DNA of 64,000 nt from Prorocentrum cordatum. Lineage: Eukaryota > Sar > Dinophyceae > Prorocentrales > Prorocentraceae. The DNA lies in assembly GCA_963575745.1 (NCBI GenBank), contig CAUYUJ010020615.1:462736-526735 (forward strand), written 5' to 3'. Position numbers and translations under genes: made by a program. Of the stretch, positions 27,210 through 39,131 are shown one piece after another. Position 1 is the stretch's first letter. Every line of letters begins with the position of its first letter. The notes beneath the pieces are model-generated. The model was not told where the DNA came from and ran no database searches. It saw only the letters and a program-made list of their open reading frames with translations.

Positions 27210-27388
27210 CAGAGATAGAGGCAGAGAGAGAGAGGCACAGAGAGAGAGGCAGAGAGAGAGAGAGAGGCAGAGAGACAGAGGCAGAGAGAGAGGCAGAGAG
27301 AGAGAGAGGCAGGGAAAGAGAGGCAGAGACAGAGAGAGGGCAGAGAGAGAGAGAGAGACAGAGAGAGCAGAGAGAGCAGAGAGAGAGG
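26293..27388 (+). repeat. 1.1-kb (GA)n purine tract
   Basis: Almost pure GA dinucleotides with GC-interrupted patches (GAGCGAGC near 26370-26460) and GGCA interruptions near the right end. Two long open frames, one on each strand, follow from the repeat and are not genes. Confidence 0.95.
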
Positions 27389-28424
27389 CAGCTCAGTCAC
27401 ACTTAAATCCAGATTCGTCCTCACCGAGTCCCACCACCAAGGGAGCGCCAGCAAGGATATGCACATATGGGGATCCCCACGCAGTGAATAATTTCTTGTC
27501 TATTTTTTCTTTTTTCTTTTTTCTGTGTTCCCAGTTGTTTCGCAAAGGCTGTGTTCCTGGTACCATGGAGCGGCCCAATGCATGTTTATGCATCTCCGAC
27601 TGCAGATCTCTGACACAAAATTGAGTACATCTCTCATTCCAGATCTTACTTGAGTCGGCCGTTTAACTCTCAGCGCAGCTCCTGCGATTGCCCCTACGAC
27701 AAGTCCTATAACAGGTCGCACTACAATTCCTAAGACCGCCAATCGTACAACCCTATCGCAGCTCCAATACGTGTGCACGTATACTTATCTATGTATGTAT
27801 AGACAGAAAGAGAGACATAGAGAACAACAGAGAGACAGACAGACCGACATACAGACAGACAGGCAGACCGACAGAGAGAGAGAGGGACAGAGGGAGAGGG
27901 AAGGAGGGGGGATTGGGGAAGACTGAGGAGAAGGCAAAGAGGTGGGAAGAAATAGAAGAAATAGAGGTGATGTGAAGTCCCTTTCCAGCGGGGTCTCGCG
28001 GCGGCGGCCTCCGGATCCACGCCCTCCCGGACGAAGCGCTGCGGGGACTGGTCCGCGAACTCCACCCGGTGCATGTCTCGGGCCTCTTGGGCAGGCGGCG
28101 GTCCCAGAACGCCCTCAGAGCCGAGTGGAGCTGGCAATGAAGAGGAAAGGAGATGAACAGAGGAGGGGGAGCTAAGTGCACTCGCGCCATATCTGACATT
28201 CTACCCTTCCCGCCCATCCCTTCCCATAGCCCGTACCGCCGATTCCCTCTATCCGCCGACGGGTGTGATGGCGGACTTCGAAGCCCGAAAATGACCCCTG
28301 CGTGCAATGCGCAATCAGACAGTGCGACGTATTTTGAAGAAGGAGGTGGCGGATGAGCAGTGGCGCGAGGACGAGGAGGACGAAGGAAGTGGAGGATAAA
28401 CAGCAGCAGCGGAGGCAGGAGTGC
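27389..28424. other. non-genic interval with an AGAC repeat
   Basis: From about 27795 to 27915 an (AGAC)n-like repeat (AGACAGACAGACCGACATACAGAC) is followed by GA-rich sequence. The remaining sequence, including a T/C-rich stretch at 27495-27530, has no gene I can support. Confidence 0.5.
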
Positions 28425-28559
28425 CCCCAAGATGCCCCCAAGACGCCCCAAGCGGCCTCCAAGAGGCCCCCGAGAAAGCGCCAGGAGACCTCCAAGAATT
28501 CCCCCGAGAGGCATCCCAAGATACCCTCACATGCATCCAAGGGGCCCCTGAACCACAGC

Positions 28560-28740
28560 CCAGGCACGGTGGCGGGATGGGCCGAAGGTCATTCGATCCG
28601 CCGCCCCCTTTTGATTCATCAAAGGGGTGCCTGGCGTGCCGAACCCTAATTATCGGTTTGGTTTTTGGTTCTTTTTCCCAAAAAACTCCCCCTGGGGCTT
28701 CGGCCCGTCCCGCCGGCCACCCGGAAAAGATCTCAAAGAA
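28560..28740 (+). repeat. array cassette, copy 1
   Basis: Starts near CGATCCGCCGCCCCC, contains GATTCATCAAAGGGGTGCC and GGCGTGCCGAACCC, and ends CCGCCGGCCACCCGGAAA. The central part is T-rich. The same order of landmarks occurs at four other places in the window. Function unknown. Confidence 0.8.
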
Positions 28741-30117
28741 CTCAATCCAGAAACAAATCCTCCAAGATGGTTCAAGATGGCCTCCAAGATGGCCACGTTG
28801 GCCCAAGATGGTCTCCAAGATGCTCCAAGATGGCCTCCAAGTCCGCCCAAGACGGTCCAAGACGGCCTCCAAGACGGCCCAAGAGAGTCCAAGATACCTC
28901 CAAGGTCGCCCAAGAAGCCTCCAAGACGGCCCAAGAGGCCTCCAAGAGGTCCTCCACGCGGGCCCGAAGAGGCCAAAATCATTTATTTCCCTTGGGTTTT
29001 CGAAGGATTTTGGCATTTGCTTCTTCTCGGCATTCCGACGGCTCAAGACGGCCCAAGAGGCCCCCAAGATCGCCCAAGAGGCCCCCGAGAGGGCCCCATG
29101 ACGGCCCAAGTGGCCTCCAAGACGGCCCCAAGAGGGCCCCAAGAGGCCTCCAACACGCCCAAGATGGCCTCCAAGACGCTCAAGATGGCCTCCAAGACGG
29201 CCCCAAGCGCCCCAATAGGGCCCCAAGTCGGCCCAGAAAGGCTCCCAAGACGGCTCCCGACGGCGTCAGACGTGCCAGGAACCCACCGAGATGGCCGAAG
29301 GTGGCTCGAAGCTGGCCCAAGACGGCCCAAGAGGCCTCTAAGAGGGCCTCCATGAAGGCCAGAAAAGTCCAAAAACATGGATTTCCCCATGCGTTTTTGA
29401 AGGATTTTGACCTTTGCTTATTTTCGGCCTTCCGACAGCCCGAGACGGCCCAAGAGCCCCCAAAATTCGGCGAATGATCGCCCAAGAGGCCTCCAAGATG
29501 GCCCCACAACGGCCCAAGAGGGCCCCAAGGCGGCCCCAAGAGGCCCCCAAGTCGGCACAGGAGGCCTTTAAGACGCCCAAGATGGCCTCCAAGACCACCC
29601 TGGAGCATTCTAAGAGGGCCCCAAGTCGGCCCATGGAAGCCCCCCAAACGGCTTCCGACGGCGTCAGACGGACCAGGAACCCACCAAGATGTCCGACGTT
29701 GGCTCGAAGCTGGCCCAAGACGGCCCAAGAGGCTTCCAAGAGGGCCTCCGGGAAGGCCCGAAAAGGCCAGAATCATTGATTCCCAATGGGTTTTTGAAGG
29801 ATTGCAGCATTTGCTTTTTTCTGCCTTCCGACGGCCCGAGACGGGCCAAGTGCCCCCAAAGATCGCCCAAGAGGCCCAAGAGGCCCAAGACACGGCCCAA
29901 AGAGGCCTCCAAGACGGCCCAAGACGGCCTCCAAGACGCTCAAGATGGCCTCCAAGACGGCCCAAGAGCCCTCCAAGACGTCCTCCAAGAAGGCCCGAAA
30001 GGGTCAAAATGGCCTCCAGACGGCCAAGATGACCTTCAAGATGCCCACGTGTTCCTAGAAGGCTTTCCAAACCGATTCGTGAACACATGGTCTGATAGCT
30101 TGGCAGGTCTGGCCTCA

Positions 30118-30310
30118 ACGTTCGGCCACATAGGCGCTTCCAAAAAGGCAGGGGGCGGCGGTGATTCGCCGCAGGCGTCTTCGATCCGCCGCCCCCTGTT
30201 GATTCATCACAGGGGTACCTGGCGTGCTGAACCCTTTCGGTTTTGGTTTTGTTTCTTTTTTTTTCCAAAAAGACTCCCCCTGGGACTTCGGAGCGTCCCG
30301 CCGGCCACCC
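30118..30310 (+). repeat. array cassette, copy 2
   Basis: The longest copy, including a left part GGCCACATAGGCGCTTCC and GGCGGCGGTGATTCGCCGC, then the CCGCCGCCCCC to CCGGCCACCCGAAA portion. The left part contains a short inverted repeat (GGCG...CGCC). Confidence 0.8.
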
Positions 30311-31749
30311 GAAAGGTCCGGCAAACTCTTCCAGACCCGGTTGCAAAGGTTTTTCCTGCTCCAGACGGCTCCAAGATGGGCTCCAAGATGGCCAAGATGG
30401 CCTCCAAGTTCGCCCAAGATGGTCCAAGATGGCCTCCAAGACCGTCCAAGAGAGTCCAAGATGCCTCCAAGGTCGGACAAGAAACCTCTTAGACGGACCA
30501 AGACCTCCCCAAAGGCCTCCAAGAGGTCCTCCACGCGGGCCCGAAGAGGACAAAATTACTGGTTTCCCTTTGGTTTTGGAAGGATTTTGGATTTTGCTAT
30601 TTTCCACTCGTCCGACGGCCCAAGACGGCTCCAGAGGGCCGAAAGATCGCCCCCAGAGCGCCCAAGAAGCCTCCAAGATGGCCCTATGACGAAACCAAGA
30701 GGCCTCCAAGACGGCCCCAAGAGGGCCCAAGACGGGCAAGATAACCTCCAAGATGCCTCCAAGACGGACTAGATGACCTCCAAGACGGCCAAGATGCCCG
30801 CCAAGACGGCCAAGATGGCCCAAGATGGGCCCGAGAGGCTTCCCAGATGGCCCCAGAGGAATCCGAGAAGTTCTCCAGGAAGGCCCGGAACCAAAATCAT
30901 TGTTTGTCCATAAGTTTTTGAAGGATTTTGGCTTTTCCTCCGTCTTCGTGTTCCGACCGCTCAAGACGGCCCAAGGAGTCCCCAAAATCGTCGCAGAGGC
31001 CTCCAAGATGGCTCCAGAACGGTCCAAGAGGCCCCCAAGCCAGCCCCAAAAGGGTACCAAGACGGCCAAAGAGGCCTCCAAGACGGGCAAGATGGCACGC
31101 CATGGCTTCCAAGTCCGCCTAAGATGGTCCAAGATGGCTTCCAAGACGGTCCAGGATGGTTCCAAGATGGCCTACGACTAGCCAAGAGGCCCCCAAGAGG
31201 CCTCCAAGACGTCCTCCAGGAAGGCCCGAAAGGGCAACAATCATTGATTTTCCTTAGGTTGTTGAAGGATGTTTGCATTTTCTTCTTATCAGCTCTCCGA
31301 CGGCCCAAGGCGGCCCAAGAGGCCCCCAACATCGTCCCAAGAGCGCCCAAGAGGCCTTCAAGATGGCGCCATGACAGCCCAAGAGGGCCCCAAGAAGAGC
31401 CCAAGACGGCCCAAGATGGCTCCGAAGACGCCGAAGATGGCCTCCAAGACGGCCAAGATGGCCTCCAAGGTGCCTCCAAGACGGTCAAGAAGGCTTCCAA
31501 GACAGCGAAGATGGCCCCAAGATGCACCCAAGACGGCCCCAGATGGCCTCAAGATGGCCTTAGACTGCCCAAAAAGCCCGCAAGAGGCCTCCAAGACGGC
31601 CCAAGAGCCCTCCAAGACGTCCTCCAGGAAGGCCCGAAAGCTCGGAAACCACCTGGTCCGATAGCTCGCCCGACTCCGTGTTCCTCGAGGACTTTCGAAA
31701 CCCACTCGGGGAACGCGTGGCCCGATAGCTTAGCCAAGCTCGAATCCAA

Positions 31750-31935
31750 CTTTCGGCCACGCAGGCGCTTTTAAAGATGAAGGAGGCGGCAATGATTCGC
31801 CGTAGGCGTCTTCGAAAATCCGCTACCCACTGTGGTCTTGCCACAGCGGTGCACGGCGTGCCGAAAGTCTAGCAAATTTCTTGTTCTTTTCTGAGAACCT
31901 CTCCGTGGGGTCCAAGCTCGCCGGCCACCCGACGA
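31750..31935 (+). repeat. array cassette, copy 3 (diverged)
   Basis: Keeps GGCCACGCAGGCGCTTTT, GATTCGCCGTAGGCGTC, GGCGTGCCGAAAG and CGCCGGCCACCCGA, with many substitutions between. A left-end fragment of the same cassette recurs at about 32285-32345. Confidence 0.75.
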
Positions 31936-32255
31936 GCTCCCCAAATTCGGTCTCAGTTTGCCCCATCGGCTCCAAAACGGCCTCCAAGACGGCCTCCAAG
32001 ATGCCTCCAGCACGGCCAAGATGGACCCAAGATAGCGCCAAGACAGCCTCCAAGATGCCTCCAAGACCGCCAAGATGGTCCAAGAAAGTCCAAGACGACT
32101 CAAGAAGCGCCCAAGAAGCAGCAAGACGGCCCAGTAACTCCACGAGGTTGAAGGATTTGGGAAATTGCTTCAAAACGGCCTCCCGACAGCCCAAGAAGCC
32201 CCCAATATTCCCCCAAGATCGCAAAAGAGACCTCCAAAGTGACCGAAGTGGGGAA

Positions 32256-32856
32256 ACGCATGGTCCAACAACGTCGCCAGAGGATGCCAGTGGCCACATA
32301 AGCGTATCCTAAAAGGCAGGGGACAGCGGTGAATCGCCGAAGGCGATTGCATGCGGATGGGAAGGTGCCCCGCTCGCATAGAATCAGGGGAGAGAGAAGA
32401 GTAGTTTGTACTCAGATCGTGTCACTGTGCAGAGGAGGAGGAGGAGCAGGAGGAGGAGGAGTTGGAGGAGGAAGGGGGACGAGGAGGAGCGGGGGGGGGG
32501 GCAGCAGCATGAGCAGCAGCGGCTGGTCCCGAGAGAGCCGGGCCTTGGAAGAGGCCGGGCCGTTCTCCAGGATGAGCTGTTTATCCCGATTCGTTTGCAG
32601 ACAATCCTGGGGCCTGGACCCCCCCCCTGGCGCCCTGGCGCGCGGAGCGCCCCAAGGGCGGCGCCAGAGGAGCCGCTGGGAGGTCCCGGCGCTGATCCAA
32701 GAAAGCCGCGCGGAGCTCCAGAAGCTTCTGTTTGCGCAGTGTTTGTTCTTCCTTCGAGGGACGGCCCAGGGGGAGCCCGAAAACTGCAAAAGAAGGCTAC
32801 AGGCCCCGGTGCCCCCAGGACCTGAGGTGGAACGACAGGGGGGGGGACGTTGGCGG
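32256..32856. other. non-genic interval with GGA tract and a dispersed-repeat fragment
   Basis: A (GGA)n tract lies at about 32435-32510. At 32686-32740 the sequence GGCGCTGATCCAAGAAA...GCGGAGCTCC matches one arm of the inverted repeat at 46559-46712. No gene supported. Confidence 0.5.
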
Positions 32857-33012
32857 CGCGCAGAGGGGGGTAGGGGGAGGGGGGAAGGCTTCTTAGAAGG
32901 AGCCTGCTTCTGAGGAGGCGCCAGCCCTAGATCTACAGAGAAGGCCCACGCCTTCTAAGAAGCAAGGGTGCTTCCAAGAAGCATTCCCCCCTCCCCCTAC
33001 CCCCTCTGCGCG
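32857..33012. repeat. 156-bp foldback element, copy A
   Basis: An inverted repeat with arms of about 65 bp. The left end reads CGCGCAGAGGGGGGTAGG, the right end CCTACCCCCTCTGCGCG. Next to them GAAGGCTTCTTAGAAG on the left faces CTTCCAAGAAGCATTCC on the right; the centre is GCCAGCCCTAGATCTACAG. A homologous element with the same layout lies at 45400-45556. No open frame; probably a nonautonomous DNA transposon. No convincing target duplication is seen. Confidence 0.8.
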
Positions 33013-33689
33013 AGGCCAGGGGCGGCTCAGGGGAAGGGGGACATCGACCTGCAATCGGCATAGGCCCCAATAACGAATGCGTGCGGTCTTGGGCGGGATG
33101 GGCTATCAGGCCCTTCTCGGCGATGAGTGAGCGGTTGGGGGTCGATGCGTCCCCCCCCTGAGCCCACCCCCGTGCCCTGCGGTCTTCGGGCCAGAACTCG
33201 GCTCTCCGGCGGCCGCTCGGGACGACTCTGGCACTCCCGGAACGCCCTCGGCGAGGCGCAGCTACTGGAGCGCATCCGAGAAGGGAGCCCACAAAAGACG
33301 TACGCGCCCAGCTATGTACATGAACACGGCCCCTCGATTCGCGAGACCCGCCGCGTTATACGAACATTTGGGCAATGCGTGCTCTCGAAACCAGCGGGGA
33401 TTCATGTACATGTACGTCCTTGTTTCGCTCCTGACCGAGGCTGGAAAACCGCCGAGAACCGACAAAACCTTCGAACACCTCGAGCCTCGAGCCTCGCAGC
33501 CGGAACCTCCGGGGGCCCACTTCCCACCGAGGTGCCCCGCCGGGGGGGGGGGCACCCGCCGAGGTCCATAGAAGGCCGCGGATCTTGGGCCGAAGGCCCT
33601 CTTCCCATCGAGCCCATGGCCAACAGCTTGCCCAGCCCCGCCCCCCAGTCCGCCAGCCCTCCTCCCACGCCCCCTCATCTTCGTCGTCG
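33013..33689. other. non-genic interval with a dispersed repeat shared with 63720-63900
   Basis: Sequence 33025-33165 shares an ordered series of words with 63735-63885, including GGCGGGATGGG, TCGGCGAT and a CGATGCGTCCCCC-like end. Beyond it no gene is supported. Confidence 0.45.
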
Positions 33690-33753
33690 AGCTCCTCCTC
33701 CTCCTCCTCCTCCTCCTCCTCCTCCTCCTCCTCCTCCTCCTCCTCCTCCTTGT
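33690..33753 (+). repeat. (CTC)n microsatellite
   Basis: Pure CTC trinucleotides, about 21 copies. Confidence 0.95.
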
Positions 33754-34688
33754 CCTCATGGCAGCCAACCCTCCAGCAAACCCACAGCGCTGGCCGAAGC
33801 TCAAGCTGCCCCCCAGGGCCTCCACATGCGGGAACCTGAAGATGCGGCTGCGCGACGCGCGCCACACCTGCGGGGGCGCGCGCGCGAACTGCCTGTGGAA
33901 TGCGCCCCGGCACGAGGGCGAGCCGAACGGGTGAGAGGGGCTGGGGGGGGGGGGAAGGGCACAACAGAACTAGCACGAGCGAATCGGCTCCTGGAGGCGA
34001 GGGGTCATGATGTTTTTGTCGCAGTTGTTTGAGCTTATGCGTATCGGGCCCGTTGCTCTCAAGCCTTCATGGGGATGAAAGGAAGAGAGAGAGAGAGAGA
34101 GAGCGAGAGCGAGAGAGACGTATGGGGAAACGGAGAGGAAGAAAGGGCGAATAAAAGAGGGGGGAGAAGAGCGGCTGAGAGGAAACGAGACAGAGGGAGT
34201 GGAGCGGGAAGCGGTACGGGGTGGGGGCAAGGACGGGGAGCAGAAGGAGGGGAAGGGAGCGGAAGCTGGATGCCTTCTTCTCGGCTGGCCAGTGCTCGGG
34301 TCAATATCAGCTCGGGTCCTACCTGCAGAAAATCCCACGAGGAAAACAAAGGAACACGAATCACGAAAACCTCGAGGATAAAGAGCATACTCGCTTCCAG
34401 ACCAAGGCACTTCGGGGAGAAACGATCGAACCAAATGGCGGCCCCGAGGAAGCCTGGCTGCCGCTCAAGCCAGCGGGCTGCCGAAATGCGACGCATGGGC
34501 CGAAGAGATCCGCCGGCCCCCTTGTGAGGCCGCCAGTCTGTAGGCTCAGGGTTTGCTGTTCCCTGCACCAGTTCCAGTTTCCAGTTTCCACTGTTACAAT
34601 TTTGCTTCTTGCTGCTTACTGCTGCTTATTGTAGACCGCGCGAGGGTGGGGAGCCGAAACCGCCCTGGTTAGCACCTCCCAAGAGGGG
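33754..34688. other. non-genic interval
   Basis: Contains a GC-alternating word (GGCGCGCGCGCGAA near 33876), a G10 run near 33944 and a short (GA)n stretch at 34084-34118. No gene can be supported; open frames are short and overlapping on both strands. Confidence 0.45.
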
Positions 34689-37045
34689 TCTCAGAATTTC
34701 TGGGGTGGCCAATTGACACCCCTCACGCAGATCGGCGGGGTCAGGCTCCAAAAACACATGGGATTTGCCATATTCTGAACTTCAGTGGCACCCCTCACGC
34801 AGATCGGCGTGGTCAGGAAAACCCATGGGATTTGCCACATTTCTGGAATTCGGCGGCCCCTCTCACGTAGACCGGCGGGTTCAGGGTTGAAAAATCAATA
34901 AGACTAGCCGCATTTGTAAGTTCACCCCTCACGCAGATCGGCGGGGTCAAGGTCGGAAAACAAACGTGATTTGCCTCATGTCTAAATTTCAATAACACCC
35001 CTCACGCAGATCGCCGGGGTCAGAGTCGAAAAACCTATGGGATTTGCCACATTTCTGAAACTCGGTGGCACCCCTCACGCAGATCGCTGGGGTCAGGGTC
35101 GAAAGACACATAGGATTTCCTACATTTCTAAAATTCGGCAGCACCTCTGAAGCAGATCTGCAGGGTCAGGGTCCAAAAACACATGGGATTCGCCACATTT
35201 CTAAAGTTCGGCGGCACCCCTCACGAAGATCAGAGGGATTGCCACGTCAAGGTAGAAAAAACAATGGGATCTGCCGCATTTCTAAAATTCGGTAACACCC
35301 CTCACGCAGATCGGCGGGGTCAGAGTCGAAAAACTCATGGGCCACATTTCTGAAACTCGGTGGCCCCCCTCACGCAGATCGCTGGGGTCAGGGTCGAAAA
35401 ACAAATGGGATTTGCTACGTTTCTGAAATTCGGCGACACCTCCCACGCAGATCAGCAAGGTCACGGTCTAAAAACACATGGGATTCGCCACACTTCTCAA
35501 ACCCGGTGGCACCTCTCATGCAGATCGGCGGGGTCAGGGTCCAAAAACACAAAGGATTTGCTACATGAGAATTCAGTAGCACCCCTCACGTGGGTTCGCG
35601 GGGTCAGGGTCCAAAAACACAAGGGATTTGCGACATTTCCGAGATCCGGCGGCACTCCTCACGCAGATCGCTGGGGTCAGGGTCGAAAAACAAATGGGAC
35701 TTGCCACATGCCTTGAGATTCGGTGGCCCCTCTCACGCAGATCGACGGGGTCAGGGTACAAAAACACAAGGGGTTTGCGACATTTCCGAGATCCGGCGGC
35801 ACTCCTCACGCAGATCGCTGGGGTCAGGGTCGAAAAACAAATGGGATGTGCCACGTGTCTTGAAATTCGGTGGCACCGTTCACGCAGATCGGCGGGGTCA
35901 GGGTACAAGAACACAAGGGATTTGACACATGTCTTGAGATTCGATGGCCCCCCTCACGCAGATCGCCGGGGTCATGGTACAAAAACACAAAAAGGATTTG
36001 CCACATTTCTGAAAACCGGTGGCACTCCTCATGCTGATCGGCGGGATCAGGATCGAAAAGCAGATGCGATCTGCTACACTTCTAAAATTCGGCAACACCT
36101 CTCACGCAGATCAGCAGGGTCAGGGTCTAAAAACACATTGGATTTGCTACATGTCTGAAGATCGGCGGCACCTCTCACGCAGATTTGCAGGGTCAGGGTC
36201 CAAAAACACATGGGAGTTGCTACATTTCTGAAGTTCCTCGGCACCCCTCTCGAAGATCGGCGGGATAAGGGTAGAAAAACATATGGGATTTGCCACATTT
36301 CTAAAATTCGACGGCACCCCTCACGTAGATCGACGGGATCAAGGTAGAAAAGCAAATGGGATCTGCCGCATTTCTAAAATTCGGTAACACCCCTCACGCA
36401 GATCGGCGGGGTCAGAGTCAAAAAACTCATTGGCCACATTTCTGAAACTCGGTGGCCCCCCTCACGCAGATCGCCGGGGTCAGGGTAGAAAAACACATGG
36501 GATTTGCTACATTTCTGGAATTCGGCGACACCTCTCACGTAGATCGGCGGGGTCAGAGGGTCGAAAAACCTATGGGATTTGCCACATGCCTTGAGATTCG
36601 GTGGCCCCCCTCACGCAGATCGGCGGGGTCAGGGTCCAAAAACACAAGGGATTTGAGACATTTCTGAGATCCGGCGGCACTCCTCACGCAGATCGCTGGG
36701 GTCAGGGTCGAAAAACAAATGGGATTTTGCCACGTGTCTTGAAATTCGGTGGCACCCTTCACGCAGATCGCCGGGGTCGGAGTCGGAAAACACATGGCAT
36801 TTGCCACATGTCTTGAGATTCGGTGGCCCCCCTCGCGCAGATCGGCGGGGTCAGGGTACAAAAGCTCAAAGGATTTGCTTCATTTCTGAAATCCGGTGGC
36901 ACTCCTCATGCACATCGGCGGGGTCAGGGTCGAAACAAAAAAGATAGGATTTGCCACGTGCCTTGAAATTCGGTGGCACCCTTCACGCAGATCGGTGGGG
37001 TCAGGGTCCAACAAAACACATGGGATTTGCAACATTTCAATACTT
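34689..37045 (+). repeat. 73-bp tandem satellite, about 32 copies
   Basis: The landmark CACCCCTCACGCAGATCG recurs about every 73 bp from about 34717 to 36985. Each unit continues GGCGGGGTCAGGGT, then AAAAACACATGGGATTTG, CCACATTTCTGAAATTCGG. Copies differ from one another by perhaps 10-20 percent with small indels, so the array is old compared with the 152-bp satellite. Open frames on both strands repeat the unit and break often; none is conserved. Confidence 0.95.
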
Positions 37046-38938
37046 CGTAGAAACGTTTGTTGCACAGCATCTGCGAACAAGCTCGAAATACAACACCGAA
37101 TTCAACAATATCATCAGAATCTCAATTTGTCTTGCCGGTTACTCATCGTCTTCGCGTGAAGTCCCGACGCTGCTTCACGGCGGCGCCGAGGCCTCATGAT
37201 TTCGCTCTTGCATTGCCCATTATCCGAGAGAGGGGGCCGGCGGCAGGGGGCGAAGCCCTTAGGGATATTCCAGCGATGACGCCAGGGTCATCCAGGCTCT
37301 AGAGCGGAAGATCTGTCAGGGTCATGGTTGACTCCTGTCGTCGCGGTCCTCCTCCTCCTCCTCCTCCTCCACCTCCTCCTTCTTCCCGTCCTCGATCATG
37401 TCGTTTTCGTCGTGGGCCGCAGGATTCGAGGGCACGCTCGAACGACTGAGAGACCCAAAGATCGGAGAACGTTCTCCCCGAAACAGGCCGCCATTGCCGC
37501 CTCGTTCGGCGACGGAACGCGCCGATTCTGCGCGGAAACGGGTCACCTCGCGAATGGCGCCCTGCGAGCCATACCTTGGCTTCCTCGGAGGACGTCTGGG
37601 CAGGTCGCGCGCTCCGCTCCCTGGCGCACCCGCTCCCCCCGACGCGCACGGGCGGGGCCTGCTCTCGCTCCTCCTCGCTGGGCAGCAGCTCGTCGACGGC
37701 GAACCCCTGGGCGGGCTCGTGCCCCCCTGGTCGTCCCCCACGTCCTCGTCACCCTACCGCTGCTCCTTTTCGTCCTCATCCTCCCCCTGCTCCCCCTCCG
37801 CCAGCCATCTCCTCCTTCCTCCGCCACCTCCTCCTCCTCCTCCTCCTCCTCCTCCTCCTCCTGCGCCTGATTCCTGATTCCTGACAGCTGCTTAAAGTCG
37901 TTCAGACGTAGCCTACCCCCCTCCTCCACCTCCTCATCCCCCTCCACCCCCACGTTCCCATACATCCCCTCCCCTGCCCCCTCCTAATACTCCTTCCCCA
38001 TCCTCTTCGTCCACCCCTGTTTTCTCTCCCTCCTCACTGTCCTCCTCCTCCTCCCTCCCTCCATCCCCGTGCTCGTCCCCTTCCACCGCTGGAATACTCA
38101 CGAGAGGGTTTCGCCTGGAGGGAGTGTTTTACTCCCCTCCGTAACGCCCGTTCTGGGGGGAGGGACGTGTGAGGGTAGCTGGGGTGGGGTGGTGGGGGGC
38201 GGCGGCGTCCTACTCCTCCTCCTCCTCCTCCTCTTCCTCTGGCTCCTCTTCCTCTGGCTCCTCCTCCAGAAGGAGGGCCGGTCCCGCCGCGCCTTGTTCT
38301 GCACCCACTCGATGTTTTGCGTGGTGTAGTCCAGCGTCGCCTGGTGGTATCTCTGGTGGAGCTCCTGGGTGACCTCATCCAGGAAGACGCCGCCCGTGGG
38401 GTTGCCGTGCAGGTGGCCCTTACCTCGGACCAAGGGGGGCGGAGGCAAAGGAGGAGAGGAAGGGAGGAGGACGACCAGCAACAGCAGGGGGAGCAAGACA
38501 GACCAAGAATTCAATGATTGGGCTGAGATTTCCGCCGGTCTTCGGAGAATGGAGGTGAGATGAGGGAAATGAGGGGCGGAGGAGTTGTAGGAGTGATGGA
38601 GGGGGGATGTGGCAGGAACATAATCAACGGAAGAGAATGGGTGGGTAGGAAAATGAGGGGCGAAATAGGGGTCATCGGAACAGACATCCGAGCCGATGCT
38701 GCCAGCGAGCAGTAAACTCGCGGAGGAAATAGGTCGGAGATTCTGACCGACACATGCGGACATAGCTTCTCGAGCGCTCCAGTGAGCTATACTACCCTGA
38801 ATTGAAAGGTTCATCCAAAGTCCAATTCCTCCTACTCCTCTTCATTCTGATCATCATCAGCACCGCAATGAATACAACTGCCATACTCATCCTATCCATC
38901 TCCGTCTCCACCATCATCCCCTTCACCGTCACCATTAC
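37046..38938. other. non-genic interval with three TCC tracts
   Basis: (CTC)n tracts at about 37344-37378, 37826-37866 and 38210-38270. Sequence 37470-37545 (GCCGCCATTGCCGCCTCGTT, GGCGACGGAACGCG) is related to words near 51165 and 63556. No gene supported. Confidence 0.5.
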
Positions 38939-38985
<47 letters not shown>

Positions 38986-39015
38986 GCATCATCATCATCA
39001 GCATCATCACCTCAT

Positions 39016-39065
<50 letters not shown>

Positions 39066-39131
39066 GCATCATCATCAGCATCATCATCAGCATCATCATC
39101 ACTGTCATCATCATCAGCATCATCATCAGCA
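38939..39131 (+). repeat. (ATC)n trinucleotide tract
   Basis: About 190 bp of ATC/CAT repeats with CAGCATCATCAT interruptions. It abuts the left edge of the next GGCC/CAAGA array. Confidence 0.95.

Larger units (their letters stand above)
28425..32255 (+). repeat. GGCC/CAAGA mosaic array (3.8 kb)
   Basis: Hundreds of copies of a short word, roughly CCAAGA[T/C]GGCCT, in irregular order. A higher-order unit of about 340-400 bp is visible from a recurring landmark close to AAAATCATTGATTTCCC...GAAGGATTTTGGCATTTGC at about 28973, 29365, 29767, 30548, 30893 and 31237. Long minus-strand frames of Leu/Gly/Trp/Arg repeats (one of 661 codons) are by-products. A separate cassette interrupts the array at 28560-28740, 30118-30310 and 31750-31935. 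Confidence 0.9.

Noticed and set aside
26264-27466. 400-codon minus-strand Ser/Leu frame
   Set aside because: Arises from the (GA)n tract; no start context and no non-repetitive segment of coding character.
28798-28830. Possible spliced-leader gene from CCACGTTGGCCCAAG
   Set aside because: Part of the CAAGATGGCC array; lacks the conserved leader start and a donor site.
29180-31165. 661-codon minus-strand open frame (Leu/Gly/Trp/Arg-rich)
   Set aside because: It is a translation of the GGCC/CAAGA array; similar frames are open on both strands and follow the repeat exactly.
28425-32255. Hundreds of AAGATGGC words resembling an animal YY1 site
   Set aside because: The word is part of the array unit; I know of no such factor in dinoflagellates, and repetition alone explains it.
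34689-37045. Tandem repeat protein from the 73-bp satellite
   Set aside because: 73 is not a multiple of three; frames shift each unit and stop often on both strands.
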